A DNA stretch of 64,000 nucleotides from Massilia atriviolacea (GCF_003953935.1 NZ_RXLQ01000012.1:1-64000), one strand, 5' to 3'. Positions 54,542-63,384 are shown, counted from the stretch's first letter. The notes: generated from the letters alone by a model not told the origin. Numbers and translations are program-made.

Positions 54542-55656
54542 GGTGCTTGTCTCGTTGTTGTTGGAATATGGGTGTGCAGGAACGCGGCGATGGCGTCGGC
54601 CGTGGGGTCGATCCACGGTTCGAACAGCCAGAAGGAATGGGGCGAGCCGGGCAGCATGACGACCCTGGACGCCACGCCGGCCGCGCGCAGCTTTTCGACC
54701 ATCTCCTCGCGCCCGGCCGCAAAGCGCGCCTGCGCGCTGCCGATGAACAGCATCGGCGGCGTGTGGCGGCCGACGTAAAACGTGGGCGAGGCGTCGCGCC
54801 ACAGGCCGGGCAGCTCGGCATAGCTGCCGCCGAACCAGTAGCCGGCCGCTGACGGTTTTTTCGCCGGATCGTCTTCGTGCGCGCGCGCTTGCGCCGAGGT
54901 GAAGTCGGACAGGCCGTCGATGTTGATCACCGCCTGCGCGGCGCTCGACACGGCGCTGCCGGCGCCGTCGGGATCGAATCTGCCCATGCCGTTGGTGACG
55001 CCGGCCAGGCTGGCGATCTGCCCGCCGGCCGAGCCGCCCGCCACCGCGATGCGCTGCGGGTCGATGCCGTGCGCGGCGCTGTTGGCGCGCATCCAGCGCA
55101 GCGCGGCCTTGACGTCGTGGATGGCGGCCGGGTAGCGCGCCTCGCCGGCCAGGCGGTAATCGATGACGGCGGCGGCGATGCCGCGCGCGGCCAGGCGTGC
55201 GGCCAGCGGCGCCATGTTGCTGCGCTGCCCGGAGCGCCAGCCGCCGCCGTGCACCAGCACCACCGCCGCCAGCGGGCCTTTGTCGCGTGCGGCCTGCGCT
55301 GGCAGGTACAGGTCCAGCTGCAAACGTCGCTGGCCACGGTCTACAAACCCGATGCCGCCGATGGTGACCGTCTCCGCGCTGGTGCGCGTGTCCGCGATCC
55401 TGATGAACGGGTAGACCTTGACCAGTTTAGCGTAGGTGGTGGCGGCGTCGTACGGAACTGCGGCGGGCGCCGGAATCGGAAGCAACGTCGAGTCGCCGGC
55501 GTGCCTTGGATTCCCGCCTGCGCGGGAATGACGGTTTTTGGCGTCGCGGTCGAACGGACCCGGGCCACTGCTATCGGACGCCAGCCTGCCACCCGCGCAC
55601 CCGCACAACAGCAATCCGGTAAACACAAGGCCCCAGCCCCGCACAGCATTCCCCAT
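54538..55656 (-). CDS. Alpha/beta-hydrolase esterase lipoprotein (BD-FAE/acetylxylan-type), 372 aa
   Basis: A lipobox LLCGC gives a lipidated Cys20. The hydrolase core has the oxyanion motif VLVHGGGWRSG, the nucleophile Ser in VAGGSAGGQIASL, and late acid/His regions (PHSFWLFEPW). It resembles feruloyl or acetyl esterases of polysaccharide loci. Residues 41-54 (NRHSRAGGNPRHAG) are the translated form of a known interspersed palindrome inserted at 55502-55534. The start ATG follows GGAAGG. It is the first gene of a minus-strand pair with GH43 and diverges from GH105. Confidence 0.9.
   Translation of the reverse strand: MGNAVRGWGLVFTGLLLCGCAGGRLASDSSGPGPFDRDAKNRHSRAGGNPRHAGDSTLLPIPAPAAVPYDAATTYAKLVKVYPFIRIADTRTSAETVTIGGIGFVDRGQRRLQLDLYLPAQAARDKGPLAAVVLVHGGGWRSGQRSNMAPLAARLAARGIAAAVIDYRLAGEARYPAAIHDVKAALRWMRANSAAHGIDPQRIAVAGGSAGGQIASLAGVTNGMGRFDPDGAGSAVSSAAQAVINIDGLSDFTSAQARAHEDDPAKKPSAAGYWFGGSYAELPGLWRDASPTFYVGRHTPPMLFIGSAQARFAAGREEMVEKLRAAGVASRVVMLPGSPHSFWLFEPWIDPTADAIAAFLHTHIPTTTRQAP
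55502..55534. repeat. Interspersed REP-type palindrome inside the esterase gene
   Basis: The sequence ATTCCCGCCTGCGCGGGAAT with CTTGG and GACGG flanks is the common CGTCATTCCCGC-type repeat. Here it is translated in frame in the linker between the lipid anchor and the catalytic domain. A second copy is at 58604-58684. Confidence 0.85.
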
Positions 55657-55726
55657 CGCCGACCTTCCCAGTTCATCCACGTGTCGATAAAGTATGCCAT
55701 GGGCCGATACAAGTGGCTAGTCCACC

Positions 55727-55767
55727 TTGCACATTTGGCCTGACCAAACTAGAATGGCCTGACCAAA
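55727..55767 (+). promoter_or_regulatory. Promoter with two operators before GH105, near the esterase start
   Basis: TTGCAC (55727-55732), a 17 bp spacer and TAGAAT (55750-55755). A near-perfect palindrome TTTGGCCTGACCAAA (55734-55748) fills the spacer, and a second TGGCCTGACCA (55755-55765) abuts the -10, 19 bp centre to centre. The divergent esterase gene starts 71 bp away and may be controlled as well. Confidence 0.8.
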
Positions 55768-55805
55768 TAACGCTTAAAAAATCATCACTTATAACAGGGG
55801 ACAAT

Positions 55806-57212
55806 GTGAATACAGCACTTAAACTGTTTGCCGCCATCGCCGCGGTGGCTTGCATGGGCAGCCCGGCGCAGGCCGAAGGCCCATTCCGCAATCCGGACAA
55901 CAAGAACCTGAACGATCCCGGCGAAGGCACTTACCCGGTACCGTACAAGAAGCCGGTCGTGGCCGAGATTAGCGCCGCCCTGCACCGCATCCGCAGCTTC
56001 ATGGAAACGGCCACCCCGACGCGCGTGATCGACAAGAAAAGCGGCGCCCCGATCACCGACTTCAGCAAGCCGAACGCCAACGCCATCACCGAAGCGAGCC
56101 ATGCGGACATGGGCATCATGGTCTACGAAATGGGGGTCGTCCACGCCGGCATGTACAAGGCCCGGGAAGTGACTGGCGACACGCGCTTCACCGACCTGAG
56201 CGCGCGCCACTTCAACTTCTTCGCCGACAAGCTGCCCTACTTCCAGGCCCAGGAAAAGCTGTTCAAGCTCGAACGCGCCAACAGCTTTTCGCGCTTCATC
56301 GATCCGCGCGCGCTGGACGACGCCGGCTCCATGTGCGCCGCCATGATGCGCGGCCGCGCCCTGAAGATCGGCCCGGACCTGTCGCACATCATCGCCACCT
56401 GCAGCGACTGGGTGGTCAACAGGCAGTTCCGCCTGAAAGACGGCACCATGGCGCGCGAACGCCCGCAAGCGGTGTCGCTGTGGGCCGACGACCTGTACAT
56501 GTCGGTGCCCGCGCTGGCGGAACTGGGCCGCATGACCGGCAAGCGCGAGCATTTCGACGACGCCGTCAGGAACGTGCTGCAGATGAGCGGCTACCTGTTC
56601 GACAAGCAGACCAAGCTCTACACCCACGGCTGGAACGCCAACAACCCGGATGCCCCCAACTTCTACTGGGCGCGCGCCAACGGCTGGGCCGTGATGAGCA
56701 TGTCCGACCTGCTCGACGTGCTGCCCAAGGACCACCCCGGCTATCCGCAGGTGCTGGCGCAGCTGCGCACGACATTGAAGAGCATCGGCGAGCGCCAGTC
56801 CGGCAGCGGCCTGTGGCACCAGATGCTCGACCGTAACGATTCCTACCTCGAAACCTCGGCCAGCGCGATGTTCGTCTACGTGTTCGCGCACGCCATCAAC
56901 CAGGGCTGGATCAGCCCGACGACCTACGGCTCCATCGCCCAGGCCGGCTGGGCCGGCCTGTCGACCCGCATCAACGACAAGGGCCAGGTCGAAGGCACCT
57001 GCGTCGGCACCACCTTCGCCAGCGACCAGGTGTACTACTACAACCGCCCGACCAGCCCGTTCGCCCTGCACGGCTACGGCCCGACCCTCTTGGCCGGCGC
57101 CGAGATGATCAAGCTGATCAACAATCCGGACATCGAAGTCCAGCACAAGGTGCGCACCTATCACTACATGCCCAAGGGCGCCGGCCAGACCAACTACCGC
57201 GAACATCACTGA
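55806..57212 (+). CDS. GH105-type unsaturated rhamnogalacturonyl hydrolase, 468 aa
   Basis: The enzyme cleaves the unsaturated uronyl residue left by rhamnogalacturonan lyases. A signal peptide (LFAAIAAVACMGSPAQAE) precedes an alpha/alpha barrel with the family's active-site stretches SLWADDLYMSVPAL (catalytic Asp), THGWNANN, FYWARANGWAVMSMSDLL and GSGLWHQMLDRNDSY. The start is a GTG at 55806 with AGGGGA upstream; no ATG in frame gives a proper signal peptide. It is followed by a DUF4861 gene 7 bp on, so the two are an operon. Confidence 0.92.
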   Translation: MNTALKLFAAIAAVACMGSPAQAEGPFRNPDNKNLNDPGEGTYPVPYKKPVVAEISAALHRIRSFMETATPTRVIDKKSGAPITDFSKPNANAITEASHADMGIMVYEMGVVHAGMYKAREVTGDTRFTDLSARHFNFFADKLPYFQAQEKLFKLERANSFSRFIDPRALDDAGSMCAAMMRGRALKIGPDLSHIIATCSDWVVNRQFRLKDGTMARERPQAVSLWADDLYMSVPALAELGRMTGKREHFDDAVRNVLQMSGYLFDKQTKLYTHGWNANNPDAPNFYWARANGWAVMSMSDLLDVLPKDHPGYPQVLAQLRTTLKSIGERQSGSGLWHQMLDRNDSYLETSASAMFVYVFAHAINQGWISPTTYGSIAQAGWAGLSTRINDKGQVEGTCVGTTFASDQVYYYNRPTSPFALHGYGPTLLAGAEMIKLINNPDIEVQHKVRTYHYMPKGAGQTNYREHH

Positions 57213-57219
57213 GAACGCC

Positions 57220-58455
57220 ATGACCCGATCACTCGCCTCGTTTTCCTTCCTCGCCCTGGCCGCCGCGGCGGCTGTAGCGGCAAGCTCGCCGCTGGCGCAG
57301 GCCGGCCCGGCCGCCACCATCACGGTCAGCCACGCGCTCGACATCGCGCGCCCCTCGGAAACCATCGTCCTGCCGTGGAGCGAGATCAACCGCGTCCTGC
57401 CCGGCGCGCTGATCCAGCGCATCGCCGTCAAGGATGCCTCAGGCCGCGTGCTGCCCTACCAGGTGACCAATATCGCGCCGCTGGCCAAGGACCCGAAGAA
57501 CGTCGGCATCGCCTATGGCGAGCTGATTTTCCAGCACAGCTTTGCGGCCGGCGAACAGCGCGCCGTCTTCACGGTCGAACACATCGACACGGTGGCGCCG
57601 CCGTTTCCGGTCAAGGCGTTTGCCCGCTTCGTGCCGGAGCGGCTCGACGACTTCGCCTGGGAAAACGACAAGCTGGCGCACCGCACCTACGGCCCGGCCC
57701 TGGGCGCGCCGGCGTCCAGCCCGGGCGCCAAGGAAGTGCTGGTCACCAGCGGCCTGGATATCTGGTTCAAGCGCGTGCCGTATCCGGTCGTCGACCGCTG
57801 GTACAACAAGGGCCACGACCATTATCACAAGGATGAAGGCGAAGGCATGGACATGTACAACGTCGGCAAGACGCGCGGCGCCGGCGGCACCGGGGTGTGG
57901 GACGGCAAGGTCCTGTACACCGGCAAGAACTTCAGCGGCTGGAAGGTGCTGGCCAACGGCCCGGTGCGCGCCATCTTCGAACTGAGCTACGACAGCTGGG
58001 ATGCGGGCGGCACGCCGGTGTCCGAGGTCAAGCGCTTCACGGTCGACGCCGGCCATCACCTGGACCGCATCGACAGCACCTTCACCTTTGCCGGCAAGGC
58101 CGGCATCGAAGTCGCCGTGGGCCTGAACAAGACCCCGACCGACAAGGGCCAGAATCCGGCCATCAAGGTCGGCAACAGGGCGCCGGGGATCCTGATGCAG
58201 TGGGTCGAGCAGGCCAGCAACGGGGCCATGGGCACGGCCATCGTGCTGCCGTCGGCTACCGGTTTTGCCGAAGACGCGCTGAACCACCTGGTGCTGGCGC
58301 CGGCGGCGGCCGGCAAGCCGCTGCGCTACTACGCGGGGGCGGCGTGGAGCCGGGCCGGCGAGATATTGAGCGGGCAGGACTGGGAACGCTACCTGCTCGC
58401 GGCGGCCGCGCGCGACGCAGATCCGGTCAAGGTGAGCGTGTCGGCCACGCCATAA
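57220..58455 (+). CDS. DUF4861 family secreted protein, 411 aa
   Basis: After a signal peptide (residues 1-28, ending LAQAG) the protein is a DUF4861 domain with GIAYGELIFQHSFAAGEQ, YNKGHDHYHKDEGEGMDMYN and FAGKAGIEVAVGLNK. The His-rich loop HDHYHKDEGEGMD looks like a metal or catalytic site. DUF4861 proteins are common in pectin and ulvan loci and are thought to be carbohydrate-active, but I know of no settled activity. It shares an operon with GH105, which makes an enzyme acting on the same oligomers likely. Confidence 0.85.
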   Translation: MTRSLASFSFLALAAAAAVAASSPLAQAGPAATITVSHALDIARPSETIVLPWSEINRVLPGALIQRIAVKDASGRVLPYQVTNIAPLAKDPKNVGIAYGELIFQHSFAAGEQRAVFTVEHIDTVAPPFPVKAFARFVPERLDDFAWENDKLAHRTYGPALGAPASSPGAKEVLVTSGLDIWFKRVPYPVVDRWYNKGHDHYHKDEGEGMDMYNVGKTRGAGGTGVWDGKVLYTGKNFSGWKVLANGPVRAIFELSYDSWDAGGTPVSEVKRFTVDAGHHLDRIDSTFTFAGKAGIEVAVGLNKTPTDKGQNPAIKVGNRAPGILMQWVEQASNGAMGTAIVLPSATGFAEDALNHLVLAPAAAGKPLRYYAGAAWSRAGEILSGQDWERYLLAAAARDADPVKVSVSATP

Positions 58456-58466
58456 AAACCACAAAC

Positions 58467-58538
58467 TGGCCTGACCATAAAAAGATTGTGGTCAGACCAA
58501 TTGTGCAAAGATGTAAACCGGCCTAGAATTGGTCAACC
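58467..58538 (+). promoter_or_regulatory. Promoter and operators before the large TonB receptor
   Basis: TGGCCTGACCA (58467-58477) and the perfect TNGTNNNACNA site TGGTCAGACCA (58489-58499) lie 22 bp apart. They are followed by TTGTGC (58501-58506), a 17 bp spacer and TAGAAT (58524-58529), with a half-site TTGGTCA after the -10. The gene starts 298 bp on. The rest of this roughly 370 bp interval holds one REP-type hairpin (58604-58684) and nothing else I recognise. Confidence 0.8.
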
Positions 58539-58603
58539 GCTTAATAAACTGGCAGCATCAAGCCAAGCGCCACGGGGGTTGGGAATGCACGTTGACGTAA
58601 GCT

Positions 58604-58684
58604 CCGTCATTGCCGCGAAGGCGGGAATCCAAGGCATGTTCGCTTAGCGACGAACTTGGCTTCCCGCCTGCGCGGGAATGACGG
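58604..58684. repeat. REP-type hairpin in the leader of the TonB receptor gene
   Basis: Two arms of the CCGTCATT...GGCGGGAATCCAAG type face each other around TTCGCTTAGCGACGAA, forming a long imperfect hairpin. It is the same family as the copy inside the esterase gene (55502-55534). Confidence 0.85.
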
Positions 58685-58826
58685 TGTTGAGGGCTGTGGC
58701 AGAAACGGCTCTACCTCGACGGCATTTACCAGGATCGGCGCGCGGTAAACCGGCCGGTTGTTGGATCAGCGGCAGCAAGACCGCGCGGCATCCGGCTGTA
58801 TTCTGATAACGATAGGAGACAGCAGT

Positions 58827-61793
58827 ATGCGCATCACCGACCAGACCCGCGCGCTCGGCAAATTCGCCGTGCGCCTCGTGGGCAGCACATCCGTCACAGC
58901 CCTGGCCATCGGCGGGGCCTACGCCCAGACCAGCGCCCAGCCGAGCTCACCGCCTGCCGACCAGCAAGCCCAGACCGTCGTCGTCACCGGCCTGCGCGCA
59001 TCCCTGGAAAGCGCCCTCAACAAGAAAAAGGAAGACTTCGGCATCGTCGACGTCATCAAATCCGAAGACATGGGCAAGTTCCCGGACACCAACCTGGCCG
59101 AGTCCCTGCAACGCGTCCCCGGCGTGGTCATCGACCGCGACGCCGGCGAAGGCCGCAACATCACCGTGCGCGGCCTGGGCCAGGATTTTACCCGCGTGCG
59201 CATCAACGGCGTCGAAGGCCTGGCCACCACCGGCGGCACCGACAGCTCCGGCGGCGCCAACCGCTCGCGCGGCTTCGACTTCAACGTCTTCGCCGCCGAA
59301 CTGTTCAGCTCCCTCACGGTGCGCAAGAGCTCCTCGGCCGACGTCGACGAAGGCTCGCTCGGCGCCACGGTCGACCTGCAGACCATGCGACCGTTCGACC
59401 TGAAAGGCTTCAACGCCACCGTCATGCTCAAGGGCCGCTACAACGACCTGTCCGAAAAGACCGACCCGCGCGTCGCCTTCCTGCTGTCGAACACCTTCGC
59501 CGACCGCAAGCTCGGCGTGCTGGTCTCGGGCGCCTACTCCAAGCGCCAGGTCTACGAAGAAGGCTTTTCCACCGTGCGCTGGGACAACGGCCCGTCCTCG
59601 GGCGGCTGGTGCGCACCGATGGGCATGGCCGCCAACCCGGCCAATTCGACCGCCACCACCTGCGGCCCGGCCGCCCAGGGCGTGGCGCGCCTGCCGACTA
59701 CCCCGGGCGCGCTGGCCGCCTACAACGCCGCCAGCAATCCCAACAATTTCACCCCGCGCATCCCGCGCTACGGCCGCCTGACGCACGACCAGGACCGCCT
59801 CGGCCTGACCGCCTCGGTCCAGTGGCGCCCCGCCGCCGGCACCCGCCTCACGCTCGACATGCTCTACTCCAAGCTGGAAGCGACGCGCCAGGAAGACTTC
59901 CTGCAGGCCACCTCGTTCAGCCGTGGCGCGACCCAGGGCGGCAAGCCGCAGACCAGCGTCGTCGACACCGCCTATGCGCCGAACGGCGCCCTGCTGTACG
60001 GCACCTACAACGGCGTCGACATCCGCGCCGAATCGCGCTACGACGAGCTCAACACCACCTTCACCCAGCCGACCCTGACCTTCGAGCACGACCTGAACGA
60101 GCGCATGCGCCTGAACGCCCGGGTCGGCCGCGCCACCTCCAAGTTCCGCAACCCGATCCAGACCACCACCACGCTGGACGCGCTCAACGTCAACGGCTAC
60201 AGCATCGACCTGCGCGGCGACGACCGCCTGCCGGCGATCGGCTACCCGTTCAATGTCAGCCAGCCGGGCGGCGCGCTCGGCATCGTCGGCGTGCCGCAGG
60301 TCGCCAGCGGCACCCAGCCATCGAGCATCGCCAACACCAGCCCGAGCGAAATCCGGATGCGTCCGCAAGGCGCCAACAACCGCAACGACGTCGGCCACAT
60401 CGACTTCGCCTGGGACGTGGTGCCCGACAAATTCACCCTGAAGGCCGGCGCCGACTACAAGAAGTTCGCCTTCGATTCCTACGAATTTCGCCGCGTCAAC
60501 CAGGGCGACACCATCTTCGCCCCGCCGGCCGGTGTCTCCGCCGCCAGCCTGACGACCCGGATCGACGGCTTCGGCAAGGGCCTCGGCATGCCGGCCGGCA
60601 ATCCAACCAGCTGGGTCCTGCCCAATCTGAGCGGCATCGCCCAGGCCTACGACATCTACTGCAACTGCATCAAGAGCGGCCCGGCCGGCGGCCCCGGCGA
60701 CTTCACCCTGTCCTCGATCAGCAACGCCAATGCGCGCGGCAACAACCGCTCGGTGAGCGAAGAAGACAACGGCCTGTTCCTGATGGGCGAATTCACGAGC
60801 GAGCTGGGCGGCATTCCGCTGCGCGGCAACCTGGGCGTGCGCTATGTCGAGACGCAGCAGAGTTCGACCGGCTACCAGGCGGTCGGCAACGGCACGGCGG
60901 TGACGATCGACAACGATTACCACGACGTCCTGCCGTCGTTCAACATCGCCGCCAACCTCACCAGGAACTTCATCGTGCGCGCCGCCGCCGCCAAGGTGAT
61001 GTCGCGTCCGCAGCTGGCCAACCTGACCCCGGGCGGCAGCGTGGCCACCACCGGCACCCTGTCGATCACCAGCGGCAACCCGATGCTCAAGCCCTTCCGC
61101 GCCAAGGCCTTCGACACCAGCTTCGAGTGGTACTTCGACAAGAACGCGTTCATCGGCCTCGGCCTGTTCCAGAAGAACATCGCCACCTATATCCAGAGCA
61201 TCCGCAACGATGTCAAATTCAAGGATACCGGCCTGCCGCTGGCGCTGCTGCCGACCAACTTCACGGGCGACGAAATCTTCCAGTTCACCGCGCCGATCAA
61301 CACCGAAGGCGGCAAGCTGCGCGGGCTGGAGCTGAACTACCAGCAACCGTTCACCTTCCTGCCGGGCTGGGGCCGCAACTTCGGCAGCCTGCTGAACTAC
61401 ACCTACGTCAAGTCGAAGATGGCGTACGTGGTTTCGCCGAACAGCAGCCAGACCGTCACCGACGACCTCTTGAACCTGTCGCCGACATCGTGGAACGCCA
61501 CCCTGTACTACGATGACGGCAAGCTCAGCGCGCGCGTCTCGACCTCGCAGCGTTCCGGTTTCGTCACGCGCGTGCCGGGCCAGAACAACAACGATGTCGA
61601 GGGCAAGAACAAGACCTTCAACGTCGACCTCTCGTTCTCGTACAAGGTCAACGAGAAGCTGGAGCTGACCCTGGAAGGGGTGAACCTGACCAACGAGGAG
61701 AACGACCAGTTCGCCAGCCGCGCCCGCAACAGCGTGGTGGTCAACAACGTGACAGGGCGCGAAGTCCTGGCCGGGCTGCGTTACAAGTTCTGA
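58827..61793 (+). CDS. TonB-dependent receptor, likely for pectin oligosaccharides, 988 aa
   Basis: A long signal peptide (residues 1-35, ending AYAQTSA) is followed by the TonB box/plug start (TVVVTGLRASLESALNKKK), a plug with SEDMGKFPDTNLAESLQRVPG and NITVRGLGQDFTRVRINGVE, and a 22-strand barrel ending AGLRYKF. This subtype is typical of carbohydrate uptake loci in Proteobacteria. It has a promoter with FadR-type operators. AGGAGA lies before the ATG at 58827. It is the only complete receptor in the locus; the other one (48859) is a deleted remnant. Confidence 0.94.
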   Translation: MRITDQTRALGKFAVRLVGSTSVTALAIGGAYAQTSAQPSSPPADQQAQTVVVTGLRASLESALNKKKEDFGIVDVIKSEDMGKFPDTNLAESLQRVPGVVIDRDAGEGRNITVRGLGQDFTRVRINGVEGLATTGGTDSSGGANRSRGFDFNVFAAELFSSLTVRKSSSADVDEGSLGATVDLQTMRPFDLKGFNATVMLKGRYNDLSEKTDPRVAFLLSNTFADRKLGVLVSGAYSKRQVYEEGFSTVRWDNGPSSGGWCAPMGMAANPANSTATTCGPAAQGVARLPTTPGALAAYNAASNPNNFTPRIPRYGRLTHDQDRLGLTASVQWRPAAGTRLTLDMLYSKLEATRQEDFLQATSFSRGATQGGKPQTSVVDTAYAPNGALLYGTYNGVDIRAESRYDELNTTFTQPTLTFEHDLNERMRLNARVGRATSKFRNPIQTTTTLDALNVNGYSIDLRGDDRLPAIGYPFNVSQPGGALGIVGVPQVASGTQPSSIANTSPSEIRMRPQGANNRNDVGHIDFAWDVVPDKFTLKAGADYKKFAFDSYEFRRVNQGDTIFAPPAGVSAASLTTRIDGFGKGLGMPAGNPTSWVLPNLSGIAQAYDIYCNCIKSGPAGGPGDFTLSSISNANARGNNRSVSEEDNGLFLMGEFTSELGGIPLRGNLGVRYVETQQSSTGYQAVGNGTAVTIDNDYHDVLPSFNIAANLTRNFIVRAAAAKVMSRPQLANLTPGGSVATTGTLSITSGNPMLKPFRAKAFDTSFEWYFDKNAFIGLGLFQKNIATYIQSIRNDVKFKDTGLPLALLPTNFTGDEIFQFTAPINTEGGKLRGLELNYQQPFTFLPGWGRNFGSLLNYTYVKSKMAYVVSPNSSQTVTDDLLNLSPTSWNATLYYDDGKLSARVSTSQRSGFVTRVPGQNNNDVEGKNKTFNVDLSFSYKVNEKLELTLEGVNLTNEENDQFASRARNSVVVNNVTGREVLAGLRYKF

Positions 61794-61799
61794 TCGACG

Positions 61800-61823
61800 C
61801 CCGGCGTATCGAACAATGCCGGG
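61800..61823 (+). terminator. Weak candidate terminator after the TonB receptor
   Basis: CCCGGC (61800-61805) pairs with GCCGGG (61818-61823) around 12 bases, followed by TTCGG but no T run. It may end transcription only partly. Confidence 0.3.
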
Positions 61824-61845
61824 TTCGGCTCAGCCGTTGCGGGCG

Positions 61846-62247
61846 TCACTTCATCGACAGGATGAACTGGCGCCCGTCGTGTTCTTCCACGAATGCGACC
61901 CGGGCCTCGCGTGCATAGACGATCACTTCGCGCATGCGCCCGACCGCCTCGGCCAGCGCCGCGCGCAGGTCGGCGTGTTCGCCATCGAAGCTGGAGCGGC
62001 CGAACACGTGGCAGGTCTTGCCGGCGCCGTGTTGGCGCATCAGGGCCAGCACCTGATCGGGGTCGGACAGGGTCGGATCGAGCGCGCGGCTGCGATCGGC
62101 GCGCAGGTCGCGTGCGTCATGCAGCAGTTCGTCGAGCAACTGCGGGCGGCGTTTCGATTTTTCCGACAAATAAAGATAGCGCGCCTTGCGCGACGGTTCG
62201 ACGAAGAGCTCGATAATTTCGCGTAGCACGGGGTGATGATTGTCCAT
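61846..62247 (-). CDS. Hypothetical protein, 133 aa
   Basis: The product begins MDNHHPVLREIIELF and is a small soluble protein with charged helices (RKARYLYLSEKSKRRPQLL) and a strand-rich end (VIVYAREARVAFVEEHDG). No signal peptide and no family recognised. It lies tail to tail with the TonB receptor gene and has a repeat cluster just upstream. Confidence 0.65.
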   Translation of the reverse strand: MDNHHPVLREIIELFVEPSRKARYLYLSEKSKRRPQLLDELLHDARDLRADRSRALDPTLSDPDQVLALMRQHGAGKTCHVFGRSSFDGEHADLRAALAEAVGRMREVIVYAREARVAFVEEHDGRQFILSMK

Positions 62248-62269
62248 GCCGGACAGTATATCGGTGCTT

Positions 62270-62476
62270 AACCGGGGTCAGAGCTTTAACTAGCAACAAA
62301 TTCCCCAACCGGGGTCAGAGCTTTAACTAGCAACAAAAAACGTTCCCAAAACGATTTTGTCTTCTTCTTACGACCGTTCAGGCGGCCGGCTAGACCAGAC
62401 GCCAGCATTCCACCGCTTTCGCCAAAAACTCAGGCGCTTAATCAACAAATTGCAATTTAAAGCTCTGACCCCGGTT
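62270..62476. repeat. Cluster of GGGGTCAGAGCTTTAA elements, two direct and one inverted
   Basis: AACCGGGGTCAGAGCTTTAA starts at 62270 and 62307 as a direct pair (37 bp apart). Its reverse complement is at 62457-62476, so the outer copies can pair over about 165 bases. The region 62248-62529 has no gene. Confidence 0.88.
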
Positions 62477-62529
62477 GTAGGAATTCGAGAGAAAGTTGGG
62501 CAGATTGCTAGCCAGGGGTCTGAGCCTTG

Positions 62530-63384
62530 TTAAGAAAGTGATTGCCGGCGCGTCCAGCGTAGCGCCAGGGCGCCGTGCGTGATGCGGCCGCGCTCGGCCG
62601 TGAAGCGCCAGTGCCGGCCGCCGGCATGACCCGGCACGGCCGGGCCGTGGTCCCAGGCAATTTCCACCCGGCCTTCGAGTTCGAGCACGTCGCCGCTGGC
62701 GTCGTCGATGAACAGCAGCGCCGCGCGCGGATCGAGCAGCACATTGCCCAGGGTGTTGAAGTAGCGGTTGCCGCCGAAATCGGGCACGGTCAGGGTATTC
62801 CCTTCGATCCGCACGAAACCGGCCGGCCCGCCCCGATGCGAGATGTCGGCCCCATGCGCGCCGCCGGTGGTGGCAATGAAGAAGGTCTCGGCGCGCGCGA
62901 TCAGGGCGCGCACGTCCGGTCCACCATCGAGGCCGTCGAACGCGCGCACGGCCGCCGCCACCGGCGCGACCGCCCGCACGTCGCGCAGCACGATATGCTG
63001 CGGGCAGTTGCCGAAGCTCTCGCGCACATCGATCAGCAGCTCCCCATTGCCGGCGCTGCGCACCACGCCGTTGGCCCGGTTGCGCCGGCGCGTGCCGAAG
63101 TCGAGCCCCAGCAGGCCGATCGCCTGCCCGGCGCGCAGGCCGCCATCGTCCACGGCGATGCGCAGGGTGCGCGGGTCGGGACTGTCGATGAAGCCGGGCG
63201 CGCCGCCCAGCACGCGCGCGCGCGGCCGGCCATCGGCCTCGACTGTCCCCGCCAGCAAGAACGGCAGCGCCGCGAAGAAGCCGCGGTGCTGGTCCGGCAT
63301 GAAGGGGCGGATGCCGTTGCCGTGACTGATCTCGCCGGCCAGCGCCTGCGCCCTCAGCTCGCCCTCGTGATACGGCGCGCTCAT
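62530..63384 (-). CDS. Pyridoxamine 5'-phosphate oxidase-fold (flavin-binding) protein, 284 aa
   Basis: The protein has the split-barrel PNPOx pattern with GIRPFMPDQHRGFFAALPF, GRPRARVLGGAPGFIDSPDP and FFIATTGGAHGADISHRGG. It belongs to the larger, about 300-residue group of flavin-nucleotide-binding proteins, and the substrate is unknown. Its ATG overlaps the stop of the upstream glutathione S-transferase gene (ATGA), so both are translated together and may form a redox or detoxification pair. Confidence 0.85.
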   Translation of the reverse strand: MSAPYHEGELRAQALAGEISHGNGIRPFMPDQHRGFFAALPFLLAGTVEADGRPRARVLGGAPGFIDSPDPRTLRIAVDDGGLRAGQAIGLLGLDFGTRRRNRANGVVRSAGNGELLIDVRESFGNCPQHIVLRDVRAVAPVAAAVRAFDGLDGGPDVRALIARAETFFIATTGGAHGADISHRGGPAGFVRIEGNTLTVPDFGGNRYFNTLGNVLLDPRAALLFIDDASGDVLELEGRVEIAWDHGPAVPGHAGGRHWRFTAERGRITHGALALRWTRRQSLS

